A stretch of DNA of 64,000 nt from Podospora bellae-mahoneyi. Taxonomy: Eukaryota > Ascomycota > Sordariomycetes > Sordariales > Podosporaceae. Shown one piece after another: positions 23,655-33,411 of this stretch. The number at the start of each line of letters is the position of its first letter. Within the stretch, counting starts at the first letter, position 1. The DNA lies in the NCBI RefSeq assembly GCF_035222275.1, contig NC_085883.1:2232001-2296000 (forward strand), read 5' to 3'. Both the position numbers and the translations under genes were made by a program. The notes under the pieces were generated by a model. That model had not been told where the DNA came from, ran no database searches, and worked only from the letters and a program-made list of their open reading frames with translations.

Positions 23655-23865
23655 GGCACCCCTATTATCTTTTGGGGTCTAAAGATTGTAGTTTAAGGCC
23701 TTCATCATTTAAGACCTAGTTGTTATGTTTTGTCAAGGCCTACTTGTTATTTTTTAGGGCCTACTTATTGTCTTTCGGGCCTACTTGATATCTTCAAAGG
23801 CGTACATATATTTCCATCTTTTGAGGCGTCGGTTTTAGCCTTTTTGCTATTTTGACTGGGCTGCA
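23655..23865 (+). repeat. Array B of the dispersed 21-bp minisatellite
   Basis: GGCCT-type units start at 23697, 23737, 23758, 23778 and 23799 (the last four spaced 21, 20, 21), with looser units on both sides. Units read GGCCTACTTGTTATTTTT and GGCCTACTTGATATCTTC, matching the unit in the SCYL2 intron in the same orientation. Lies about 0.5 kb beyond the 3' end of PBY1. Confidence 0.8.
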
Positions 23866-24345
23866 GGTACCATTGGATTGTGAGTTGAAGTCATTTCCAT
23901 CTACCACTCTGCGACAATAGAGTGTCTTGAAATCTGTTATACCGCTGATAGAACCTGGGACGCAGAGAGTTCTGGTGGCTGAAATATCATGAATATACTT
24001 TTTTCTCATTCTGTATATAAATCGCGTCGAAATGATCATCTCACCTGACTTTCTTCTCTTCTCTGATCGTCTTTCTCTTGGAACGTCACATCTCTCCGCA
24101 TCTTCGTCGCAACAACACGATAACCACAATCTCGCAGGCATGTGAGTGCATGAGAACAGTGCCTTCTCAGGCCTCTCTGTTGATACCTTATACTTTCAAC
24201 ATGCCTTCCAACTCGGATAACCTTCACTACTTATATTTTCCCCAAGACCGAAGAGCCGTAGCTTCCCACCCAAAAAAAGCAAACTTTTACCTGACCGTTA
24301 AAACCCCTTATGACCTCGTTTTCACCCTCACCTTGCCCCCCAACT

Positions 24346-27112
24346 CTAAAACCTCCTCCCCAAATCCACCTCCCTAACCAACTCCATCCCCTTCACCTCC
24401 TCCCCCTCCTCCCCCGTCACAAACGGCCTAACAGCCCTATCAACCACCCCCCTCCAAAACCCCTCCACTACCCCCGTTAACCTCCCCGTCTGCTTAAAAT
24501 CCGGAAAACTATTCACCTCCAACAACCACACATTTTCCTTCCCATCCACCAAAAAATCAACCCCCCAAACCTCAAACCCCTGCTCCAGCGGCTGAAAGTG
24601 AACCATCATCTCCCTCGCCGCCGCCTCAAACACCTCCCCCGTCACACTCCTAACCTGCTCCCAAATCCTCTCCTTCTGCCCATCCGGCAAATCATCAACA
24701 CTCAGATCCCAAAACCGACGCACAGAATCATTATACTCCGGCTCGCCCTGCAAACACGTATTCGTCAAATGCCCCTCCAGACCCTCCACCCCCATCTCAG
24801 GAGGAAAAGAATACCCCTTGCTCGCAAAAAGCGCCAGCACATCCCTGTAAACATAAACCCTCATCGCCCCGACGGTCAGAGCATACACCCGGAGGTGAAA
24901 CTTCCTGTTTCCCATGCTAGGGAGGAGCAAAGGGGGGTGGATGTACGGCTGGGCGATGAAGTGCCTCAGATGGCTCGTCATGATCCCATCCCCCTCCTCT
25001 TCCCCCCCCTCACCACCCCCTTCCTCCCCCTCGTCATCAGACTCGGGCTCCCACCCATCAAAAATCCCCTGCAGCTCCTCCATCGTGCTAAACAGCCTGA
25101 TCCCCTGCCCCCTATCACTCATCCCCGGCTTCAAAATCCACCACTCCCTCTCCTCTTCTTCCTCCTTCTCCGCGTTCCTCTCCATACTCTCGTTCAAATC
25201 CCACGCTTCAACCAAGGCATCGTCCAAAAACTCGGCAAAATCTACCTCAAATGCCTCAGATCTCTGGACATGATCCTTTAGCACCGAGTCCGGGTTCTTG
25301 ACGAGATAGTTCTCCACTGTCTTGGCCAGGTAATGCTTCCTGATGAGCGCCTTGCGGATCATGTAACTATTAACAAGAGAAGTGGCAGGGTGGGAGGAGA
25401 TGTAGTCAAAATCAAGAGATTCATATGGCATAATCTGCAGGACTTTGGCCTCGGGAAAAGGAAGCAGCGAAGGGAGGGAGATGTCCGGGTTGGTGTTGGC
25501 GTCCCAGGTGGACGGGGTGGGGAGGTATGTCAGTGACCCCTCCGGGAGGAGGGAGGAGAGGGCCGAGGTGATGAGTGGTTGGACGTAGGTGTCGCCGTAG
25601 TTGATGAGGGCGTAGACTGGCGGTTTGGCGTCCTCGGAAGGGTGGATCGGGAGAGTTGTCGTCGTCGTAGGGGGGGCATCCTCGGTTTTGGTCGACTCTG
25701 CCTCAGTCTTGGTGTTGTTGGTTGACTCCTGCTCATTGGCGGCGGTGACACCAAAAGTTGAGCTTCTAGATGGACCCCTGAACAAAAGAAATGGTAAGAA
25801 TATAGTCTTTTACGAAAACTCCAAAGCAAAGCAAAGGACAGAGCGGTTGGTTTGAGTCTTTTCTATTGGATAGAATGCCTCTATGCTCTATCTGATTATC
25901 ATTATGGCGTTGTGTTTGGCGTGTAAACATCCCTCATTTGCTGCCGTACTGTTCATATCCGACTCTTCATCTGTCCTGTCTCTTTCTCTTTTGCTCTGTC
26001 TCTTTCTTTTGCGTGCTTCAACAAACCAGGGTATGTTCACTTACAGTTGCAACTCTCCGCCATGAAGGTGGGTAGCAGCCTGGAAGAAGTTGGCTTTCAG
26101 GGGAGTAATACTATCATCATCAAAGTTAGCTTTCCATCCACACCCATCACAACCCATTAAAAAAAAAAAAACCATACCTCGTATGCCCCTCCTTAACAGC
26201 CCACCCATCATTCCCCGGCCCCGCCTCATCCACACTCTTGTAAACATCCGTAAACCTCGGACTCCACTTGAAATGCTTATGCGTATGCACCCCCCCCTTC
26301 ACCAACATCCCCCCTTCCTCCCCCTCCTTCTCAGGACTCTTCTCCCCTTCCCTAATCCTCTCCTCATCCTCCACCTCCCCATCCACACTCCCATCCACCT
26401 CGGTAAAACAACTCCCCTCCCCCCAATAATTCTGCAACATCCCCGTCCAGAGCACCCTCCCCCCCTCCAACCCCTCCACCAACGGCACATTAACACTATA
26501 CAAATCCACACTCCCATCCTCCGGCCACTGCTTCCAAAGCGCCTCAATCACCCTCACACTCTGCCTCGACGCCTTCAAAATAATCTCCGTATCATGATTT
26601 CTCGTGAAAAAGGCATAACTCAACGCCACCGCCCTGCGCTTACAAACCGCCGCCTCCAACGCTCCCCCCAACGTCCCACTGCTCAATGCAAAAACAGCCG
26701 TGGAGTTCCTCCCGTAGTTCGGTCCCGAAACCACCAAATCCACCGGACCGCGGTCTTGAAAAAAGTGGTACAGTCCAATCTGGACGCACGACGCAGGCGT
26801 CCCGTCGACGAGGATCCACTCCTCCGTCCCAGGGACGGACGACGGTCTCGTGTGCGTGGTGCCGTGGCTGTCGTTCCGTTCGTCCTCGTGGACCAACCCC
26901 GCGGCCGGCTCGGAGAGGGGGGGGGGCCGGTAGTAGAGCGGCTTGACCGTCTGGCCGATCATGTGCGCTTTGCCTATCCATGAGCGTTGGGTGTGCGGGA
27001 GGCAGACGCTGACAGTATGTCCGTAGTCCTGGAGGGTTCGGACAAGGGAGTGGACGTAGGGGGACGAGTGAGGAGAGGGAGGCCCGTCGTCGTTGGTGAC
27101 TAGGATGTGCAT
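24346..27112 (-). CDS. PBY1: Pby1-like SurE phosphatase / tubulin-tyrosine-ligase fusion protein
   Basis: Yeast Pby1 combines a SurE-type acid phosphatase domain with a TTL-like ATP-grasp domain and is found in processing bodies; its substrate is unclear. Three exons, 26178-27112, 26045-26110 (66 bp) and 24346-25777, give 810 residues. Junctions are phase 2 each time: EGHTR-SITPLKANFFQ and GGELQL-GPSRSSTFG, with donors GTATGG and GTAAGT and the first acceptor after GCTAAC. The SurE part (1-about 330) begins MHILVTNDDGP with the metal-binding Asp pair and has VVSGPNYGRN and ITPLKANFF. The TTL part (about 390-810) has WWILKPGMSDRGQGIRLF, KFHLRVYALTVG and WLLEVNSFPDFKQTG. The ATG before FRGPSRSS at the start of exon 3 is in the intron, so the two domains are one gene. 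Confidence 0.9.
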
Positions 27113-28050
27113 TTTTCTTTGCTTGCTTGTTTGCTATCGTTGAAACTCGAGATTGGTGTTGAGGGGTTACAAACGGGAAACGAGCAAGAGGGCCAGAGAG
27201 ATAACAAGCAGTATACAGTTCTTTTGATAAGAAAAGCTCAGTTAAGAAAAAAAAAAGGTGAACAAAGAGAAGAAAAGAAACTCGGCCTTTTATCTAATGG
27301 TTTGTCAGGTTTACTTAACAGCAACACGAAAGCTGCCCCTCCATTGACGTTTTTTTTTAGCCCGGTCATGTCGGGTCGACTGGGCAGCGTTGTTCGTTGA
27401 CAAGCCCAAGGAGAAGTGCGGGGGTGGGGTCACTCATAATCGATTACGCCCGAGTGGGGATCAAAGTCAAGTCGAGTGAGTACAAGTGACAACAACAAAA
27501 ATGTTCTTGATTGGCTTGCCTGTGCTTCTGTTGCTGTGCTTCAACTAATCTACAAATATTGACGTAGCGCATTCCCAGCTACCCGATTCTTCCTAATTCT
27601 GACATGACCCAACAATCAATTAATCCCATCCATCCCTTCATAGACTCCCCATGTCCCACGATTAGACAAGCCCAAAACCCTCAAGTGTGATAGCAACCAA
27701 GTGTGTTCAAGGACTCCCCCCATCCCCTTTCGATACCCTTACGTACTAGTGTCATCAAGGTTATCCCCGTCGTCGTCGTGAAGAAAGGACAGGAAAAAAA
27801 AAGAAACGAAAAAAAGGGCAATAAAACTCTTATGTCGTGAGCTTAATATGGCTTCACAACCCAGCTGAAGAATAATAACGAGAATGTAGAATGCATGCTG
27901 TTAACCTGTGCCGAAAAGAAAGAACCCAAAACAAGATAACCCGTAATTGCATTTGCCAAACTCCGAACCAATGTCGCCAAACTTTGTCGTCGAATATTCA
28001 GATGGGAGTTTTTTCTGCCGAAAACCTGCGCCAACAACACCTAAGCCAAA
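27113..28050. other. Intergenic: PBY1 promoter and 3' region of the next gene
   Basis: No coding signal. Purine-rich A tracts lie at about 27239-27290 and 27793-27817. Confidence 0.55.
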
Positions 28051-29423
28051 TCAAATCCTAGCACGCTTTGATGGGCCGGCCACAGGCAGAGGCTCTGCAG
28101 ACCGTTTCTGGCTGGTGGTCGTGGGGGAAACGCCAGCCTTGGTTTGGCGCCAGCCCTTAATGGTGGCTTGCTTGCTAGCTTGCTTGCCCCTCGACGCCGC
28201 TGTTGGCGTGGCCTTCTTGCGAGTGGCACGCACTGTGGTGGGCGGCGAGGCTGGAGCAAAACGCGGGGCCTCGGGCGTACCGGGAACCTTCTCAACTGCT
28301 TCGGCTGGGGTGATTGGGAGAGTTTGGGCGGCTTCCTCAACCACGTGGTCCTCGATGTCGGTCTCCGCCTCTTCATCTTCAATCGAGATGGCGGGCACAT
28401 CGGGCTTGGCAACAGGGAAGAGGAGTCTGGGCTTGACACTGGCGCGGGTGAGTCTTCTCACGGGCGCCTCGACAGCACTTTCCAAACCACCCTCGATATT
28501 CTCTGAGGCGCGCTTCTTGAAAAGGTGGAATTGCTTCTTGCCACGGCTGTTTCTTGTGTTAGCCGAGTGCACTGATGAGAACACAAACAGGGACCGACGA
28601 CTTACAATACGGTGACCAAACCATCCTCGCGCTGAATGGCCTCTTCAATTGTGATCTGGCCTTCGCCGGGAACACTGACCATCTGGCGCTGGCTGCGACG
28701 AGGAGCCGAGGGGGCAGCGGCCCTTGAGGGCTCGACATAGAAGGGGTTGTCAATGCTGCGGTCGACCTCGGGAATGCGCTCATGCGAGTCGACGTGAATA
28801 TGGAACGACTCATCCGAGCCTTGCTCAGTGAAGCTGTCCAAGGTGTGGGCCTGGGTGCGGGCCCTTCTAGGGGAGGGCATGACCTCATCCTCAGCGCGGA
28901 ACAGGGTGCGGGCAAACGCTTCCACCTTGGCCTTGGACTCCTCGGTAGGAGGCTTCTGGGGGGTCTTGGCGGGGGTGATTAGCATCCCGGTGCTGCTGCT
29001 GGCGACAGTGGTGCGAGGCGCAAGAAGGCCGGCTGACTTCTTGGTGAAGCCAAGGGCAGAAGCGGCATCGGAAACACTGGCGGCGGTGAGGGTGCGACGA
29101 GGAGAATCCATGGCGGCGATACGCTTCTTTTGAGGGGAAACGCTTGGTGTACCCATGGTCGACTTCTTCTTTTGGTTGATTGACTTGGGAGAACCCTCTG
29201 AAGTTTCCTCGGGCCGGTCGGAATGTTGCTGATGTTGGCGACGCGATGATGGAACTCTGGGAGAGGGAGTACGGTTGGCAGCGCGGTTGGCAATACGGGA
29301 TGACTTGCGAGGAGTGTAAGGCTCGTAGGAGTCGGAGTAGCCCAGGTGAGGGGCAGGAGGAGTTCTGACTCTGGAGCTGGGAGAAGGAGTCGCCGGGTAG
29401 GGTGGTTCCATGATTTCCGCCAT
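28051..29423 (-). CDS. Uncharacterised basic, disordered, probably nuclear protein
   Basis: I do not recognise the family. Exons 28606-29423 and 28051-28552, with donor GTAAGT, CTAAC close to the AAG acceptor and phase 2, join EDGLVTVL-NSRGKKQFHLFKKRASE and give 439 residues. The protein is Ser/Pro/Arg/Lys-rich and low in predicted order. It has repeated SP and TP sites (TPSPSS, TPRKSSR, RTPSPR, DSPRR, PSPRRAR) that look like CDK targets, and a basic cluster TPRKSSRIANR. Short helical-looking stretches include ITIEEAIQ and SKAKVEAFARTLF. The C-terminus, KGWRQTK then GPSKRARI, is basic. Its upstream region is shared with DUO1 and carries two MluI cell-cycle boxes, so a chromatin or cell-division role is a reasonable guess but no more. 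The frame, splice and start have good coding character. Confidence 0.75.
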
Positions 29424-30349
29424 TGTTCGATTGCTTTGAATAAAGAGACAAACGTCAATTGAATTGGCAGTGGGGAGCAGGTGACTATTATCGTTGTTGT
29501 TGTTATTGTGAGGGCGCAGAATGGAGTGGGCACGAAGTGAAGGTGCTCCCAGGCGGGATGAAAATGCGTGGTCGGCGGCGGGTGGTGGTACGGATCAAAG
29601 AGAGTCGCAAGAGCCCAAGAGTCGCAAGGTGAGAGGTTGGACGGCGAGGTGAGGTTGCGTGACAGCGACAGCGATGTTCAAATCAACAAATCGCGCAAGG
29701 TAGCAGGTGATCGTGTTGATGTTGACAGGTCAAACAAGCGACTCGCACCGGGGCAACAAACACAGCAACTCCTAGGATTCCCTAGTAAAATAAAATATGG
29801 GAGGGTTATGGAGGAGGACTGAAGCGTTTGGCAAGTCTCAGGGTTTGACACGATTGGAAAATTGTGATGCTGGATGGAGAGGTTGGAGCAGGAAAACGGG
29901 CGGATGCAAAGAAGGGGCTGGGACAAGTGGGACTGGGAGCCCATGATGAGGATTGATTGGACAATAATATCCATTCCATCCCTGTCCTCTCTCTTAAGAC
30001 GCGTTCTCGACGCGTCAGTCTCGCGTTTTTTGCAGCCCTGCCTGCCCAATGGAACCCCAGCGGCCAGCCCCCACCACTTTGGCTAGCCAATACCGCTGTA
30101 ACAGCGCATTTGTGGGGGGTGGTCGAACTGGACCTGCAGCAAAAACATCAACGTCATCCATGAGCCTTACCAAAATCAGACCTGCCCGCCGTCAATCACT
30201 ATCAAAACCGAGACATAGTCCAGCCTTATGGATGCCACACGCTGAAATAGAGACATACAATTGACAGCCTCAGCCTTGTCCACCACCACCACCACCACCA
30301 CCACCACAGCACAAGAACATACAACCCCACACACAAACCAAACATCACC
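29424..30349. promoter_or_regulatory. Divergent promoter region, nuclear protein / DUO1
   Basis: Shared upstream region of two genes read in opposite directions. It includes paired ACGCGT boxes and, in the DUO1 leader, a (CCA)n tract at 30281-30308. No gene is seen. Confidence 0.6.
29999..30015. promoter_or_regulatory. Two MluI cell-cycle boxes (MCB) 11 bp apart
   Basis: ACGCGT at 29999-30004 and again at 30010-30015, one helical turn apart on the same DNA face, with a CTCGCG nearby. ACGCGT is the established binding core of MBF (Mbp1/Swi6-type) factors driving G1/S genes. It lies 335-350 bp upstream of DUO1 and about 580 bp upstream of the gene on the other strand. Confidence 0.6.
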
Positions 30350-31204
30350 ATGCCCTCCCACCACCGCTATCCCTCCTCCCCCAAACTACCCCCCTCCTCA
30401 GACGATGAATTCTCCTTCTCCGAAGTCCAATCCACCACCCCCTCCCGTCCACCCCCTTCTTCCCGCCAGCAATCCCAATCCCAATACCCCCCCTCCAAAC
30501 CAAAAACCCCCATCACCCACAATGCCGCCCCCTCATCCCCGTACGACCCGGAAACAAAAGAAGCAACCCTCCAACGCGAACTCCAAGGCGTCCGCGCAAT
30601 CAACACAGCCATCGAATCCATAATCTCAACGCTCGAGCGAGCAAAAGGCAACATGGGTGTATGTACCCCTTACCTAGGTCAAACCCACAAGGCTAACTTC
30701 CGACAGACCGTCTCCCAAACCGTCACCAACGCCTCCACCCTCCTCAACACCTGGACCCGCATCCTCTCCCAAACCGAACACAACCAACGCCTGATCCTCA
30801 ACCCAAACTGGAAAGGCGCATCAGGCGACATAGCCGACATGGAGCACGAAGCCCTCCTCAAACAGCAAGAAGAGGAGCGCAGAGCAAGAGAGGCAGAGAG
30901 GAGGAGGGAGGAGGCGAGGAGGAAGGCTGAGGAGGAAGAAAGAAAGCGCGCTGCTGGGACGGTGTCAGCAGGTAGTGGGACGACAAGGGGGAGGGGGTTC
31001 GCTAGGGGGACCACGACGGGAAGAGGGAGGGGGGCCGGGTTGGTTAGGAGCACCTCTTCTGCTGGGAGGACTACAACAGGAACTGGGATTGCCAGGGGGG
31101 GGAGTAGTACCTCCTCAAGAGGGACGAGTGGGATTGGGAGGGGGGGTTTTGGGTATGGGCGGGTTGCGGCGCCCGGGACGAGGGGGGCTAAGAAGGAGAC
31201 TTGA
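30350..31204 (+). CDS. DUO1: DASH/Dam1 complex subunit Duo1
   Basis: Component of the fungal DASH ring that couples kinetochores to spindle microtubules. Exons 30350-30658 and 30707-31204 flank a 48-bp intron (GTATGT, GGCTAAC, CGACAG) with no in-frame stop, so the unspliced frame reads through. Splicing gives 268 residues and the family core KEATLQRELQGVRAINTAIE, ERAKGNMG-TVSQTVTNASTLLNTWTRILSQTEHNQRLI. The N-terminus is Ser/Pro-rich with an SDDEFSFSE motif. The C-terminal third has a coiled-coil-like Glu/Arg segment (about 160-195) and a Gly/Arg/Ser/Thr-rich tail with many RG pairs, plausibly microtubule- or nucleic-acid-binding. The start has good context (ATCACCATG). Confidence 0.88.
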   Translation: MPSHHRYPSSPKLPPSSDDEFSFSEVQSTTPSRPPPSSRQQSQSQYPPSKPKTPITHNAAPSSPYDPETKEATLQRELQGVRAINTAIESIISTLERAKGNMGVCTPYLGQTHKANFRQTVSQTVTNASTLLNTWTRILSQTEHNQRLILNPNWKGASGDIADMEHEALLKQQEEERRAREAERRREEARRKAEEEERKRAAGTVSAGSGTTRGRGFARGTTTGRGRGAGLVRSTSSAGRTTTGTGIARGGSSTSSRGTSGIGRGGFGYGRVAAPGTRGAKKET

Positions 31205-31413
31205 TCGAGGTCATATCACACCTAAATGTTGAGGAAGAATATAAAATTGGAATAATATTATTTTGATCAGGTTGACAAATTTCAACACCGGATTTTACCC
31301 CTTCGCGCCCCCCCTCCAAAAATAAAAATAAAAATAAATCAATCCTGTCCAAACGCCTTATCCAGTACAGTTACCGAACAAATACACCTGATCCTCTACA
31401 CACATCATACAAC

Positions 31414-32694
31414 CTAAGCCTTCTTAAAAAACGCAGACAACTTCATCATCCCCGCGGTATTAACCTTGGCCAGCTGCTTTACCCCCCTGCTCGTATTCGC
31501 CTTCTTCACCTTTTCCTCCTGCTCCATCTTGCGCTTCTTCTCCAGCCTCTCATCATCGTCCTCGTCTCTGGCGCGTTTCCCTCCATTAATGTCAATATTT
31601 CTCGAAGCAGCCGCTTCGGTCCGGAGTTTGGACAGTTTTGTCAGATACTCCTCCAATTCTGTGAACGTTTCAGATGGAAGGGATGATAGCACGGTTTTGG
31701 AGAGGAAAGGGGGGAGGTAGGACGAAAGAATAAAGTTGAGGGATGTGCGCAGTCGTTGGAGGGAGATGGTGGCTGAGGAGGCGGTTATTGCTGGGGCAAA
31801 AGTTGGTTCGGGGGCTTCTTCGGTGGCTGGGGTTGTGACGGCTGTTGAGGGGGTTGTACCACTGCTGGTGGTGACGGTAGATTGGGACTCTGAGGCGGAT
31901 GGGGAGGCGGTTTCTTCTGGGGAAGAGGTGGAGGTTGGTGGTGGTGGTGGTGGTTGGTCTTTGACTACCCCCATGACTGGCGCCTCCAACGCCTTTTTGA
32001 TAAACTTCTCTTCCATGCTTGGGGGGAGGTTCTCGGCCATTTTGCTGGCTTTGGAGAGGATGATGGCGGAGAGTTTGGATTCGTTGGGGCGGTACATTGT
32101 GTCGTCGCCCATTTCGACAAGGTCGCATACGCTGGCTAGACGGGCTTCGAGGACTTTTTCGATGAGGCTGTTGGGGAGGGTGAGGATCTCGGAGAAGTGC
32201 CGGTCTGTGTTAGGGATTAGGTCTAGGTAGTCGTCTAGGGAGAGGTATTGACGTTGTTGGTTGTCGGATTTGGAGTTGGAGGACTTGAAGAGGGCTGGGA
32301 GGAGGAGGAATAAGGGGTCGTAGGGGGTTGCGAGGTAGAGATCGGGGGATTGAATGGTTTGAGATTCTAGAGCGGGCTCCTTTTCGGATTTCTCGCTTGA
32401 GAGCAGCCAGCTTCGGGGGGTGGATTTGTTTGGGGGTGCGGCTTTGGTGAACTCGTAGAAGGAGCCGGTTTCTGGGCAGACGAGATATCGGGTTGGATTG
32501 CCATATCGAGGGTTCTCGAGGGTGATGATGCGTACTGAGGAGGAGGTGTTCTTGGGGAGGACGAAGAGCTTCGGTGGGTTGGATGACTCGGCGGGCAGAG
32601 TAAATGTTGATGTTGAGGCGGCTTTGGCTGTTGTCGAAGCGGTTTTATCGGCGCTCGTCGAGGCAGGGCCGCCTTTTGATCGTGTTCGCGCCAT
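31414..32694 (-). CDS. RNH202: Ribonuclease H2 subunit B
   Basis: Non-catalytic subunit of heterotrimeric RNase H2, which removes single ribonucleotides from DNA and RNA in hybrids in the nucleus. A single exon gives 426 residues. The N-terminal triple-barrel part reads PKLFVLPKNTSSSVRIITLENPRYGNPTRYLV and FYEFTKAAPPNKSTPRSWLL. The following helical part shows SPDLYLATPYDPLFLLLPALF, YLSLDDYLDLI and CDLVEMGDDTMYRPNESKL. A Pro/Ser/Thr-rich linker (about 230-290) precedes helices and a Lys-rich region. The extreme C-terminus, GMMKLSAFFKKA, resembles a PCNA-interacting PIP box without the leading Gln. It is convergent with DUO1 (209 bp apart) and divergent from MCM10. Confidence 0.9.
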   Translation of the reverse strand: MARTRSKGGPASTSADKTASTTAKAASTSTFTLPAESSNPPKLFVLPKNTSSSVRIITLENPRYGNPTRYLVCPETGSFYEFTKAAPPNKSTPRSWLLSSEKSEKEPALESQTIQSPDLYLATPYDPLFLLLPALFKSSNSKSDNQQRQYLSLDDYLDLIPNTDRHFSEILTLPNSLIEKVLEARLASVCDLVEMGDDTMYRPNESKLSAIILSKASKMAENLPPSMEEKFIKKALEAPVMGVVKDQPPPPPPTSTSSPEETASPSASESQSTVTTSSGTTPSTAVTTPATEEAPEPTFAPAITASSATISLQRLRTSLNFILSSYLPPFLSKTVLSSLPSETFTELEEYLTKLSKLRTEAAASRNIDINGGKRARDEDDDERLEKKRKMEQEEKVKKANTSRGVKQLAKVNTAGMMKLSAFFKKA

Positions 32695-33411
32695 AGTACG
32701 GTTGAATGAATGTGAAGTCCAAAATCCAAAATCGCCCTTCTATACCTATCGCATTGGTCCAAGATATGTGCCGCAGGTAGATTTGTTGTAATATAGTGTA
32801 CGGAGAAGAGTAACTGCTTAAGCGCAATCCCTGCAATTAAAAGAGAAGACGCGTCTCGGCCGTTTTAAGGCGCGTCGCGCTATAGTGCTTCCACCCCCTG
32901 TCAAGCGGGCGCACTAAAGCTAAGCCAGCTTTTCGCGAATTCCTCCCACTGGCATCACACCCGCCGGACATCCCACACCACACAACGTACCCAGAACACA
33001 CACCTTATCGACCCAGCCATTGGGCTTATCGGTTTTCTACAGCGGCTTTTTCGATACCTCTATTGGAAAGTAAACAACATAACACAATCCTGAAAACAGA
33101 TTATCGCCTGGGTACATGATCTTCTGCAGCCCGCCGGCCATGTCGTTCATGTCCCACAGTAATTGGTCGATATAGCGGGCAGTAACCCTGGCACAGCAGG
33201 AGCTGGCAGAGAACAACTCTTCCTGCATATGCGCTTGCTCCTGCATACTACCTACTACATACATCTGTCCCGAATAAACAAGCCCAAGTTCACCTCACCC
33301 ACCCTCTCCCGACCAAGTCCCAAGGAATAGTTGGTTATTTGCGCACATCGAAATCCACACCAAGGCAGCCCTTGACGCAGTCCGGCGTGCGACTATCACC
33401 CCCCCAAAGTT
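32695..33411. promoter_or_regulatory. Divergent promoter region, RNase H2B / MCM10
   Basis: 717 bp shared by two DNA-replication genes. It contains an MCB and adjacent CGCGTCGCG-type sequence. An open frame at 33037-33264 (-) shows no recognisable feature. Confidence 0.65.
32849..32854. promoter_or_regulatory. MluI cell-cycle box ACGCGT, with second CGCGTCGCG element
   Basis: ACGCGT within the palindrome GACGCGTC, 155 bp upstream of the RNase H2B start and 558 bp upstream of the MCM10 start. About 17 bp further right is GGCGCGTCGCGC, a second MCB-like element. Confidence 0.6.

Larger units (their letters stand above)
17426..24345. other. Gene-poor region of about 6.9 kb
   Basis: No open frame here shows a recognisable domain, sustained coding bias or a splice-compatible extension. 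Open frames at 18066-18509, 19005-19409 and 19774-20277 look random. It contains the ATPase promoter at the left, the 3' region of PBY1 at the right, a (GT)n tract at 21799-21821, one isolated ACGCGT at 21682, and two arrays of the 21-bp repeat. Base composition is not strikingly AT-rich, so a repeat-mutated transposon is not obvious. Confidence 0.5.

Noticed and set aside
33037-33264. 75-codon open frame between RNase H2B and MCM10
   Set aside because: Short, with no recognisable family and inside a divergent promoter. Translation is possible but unsupported.
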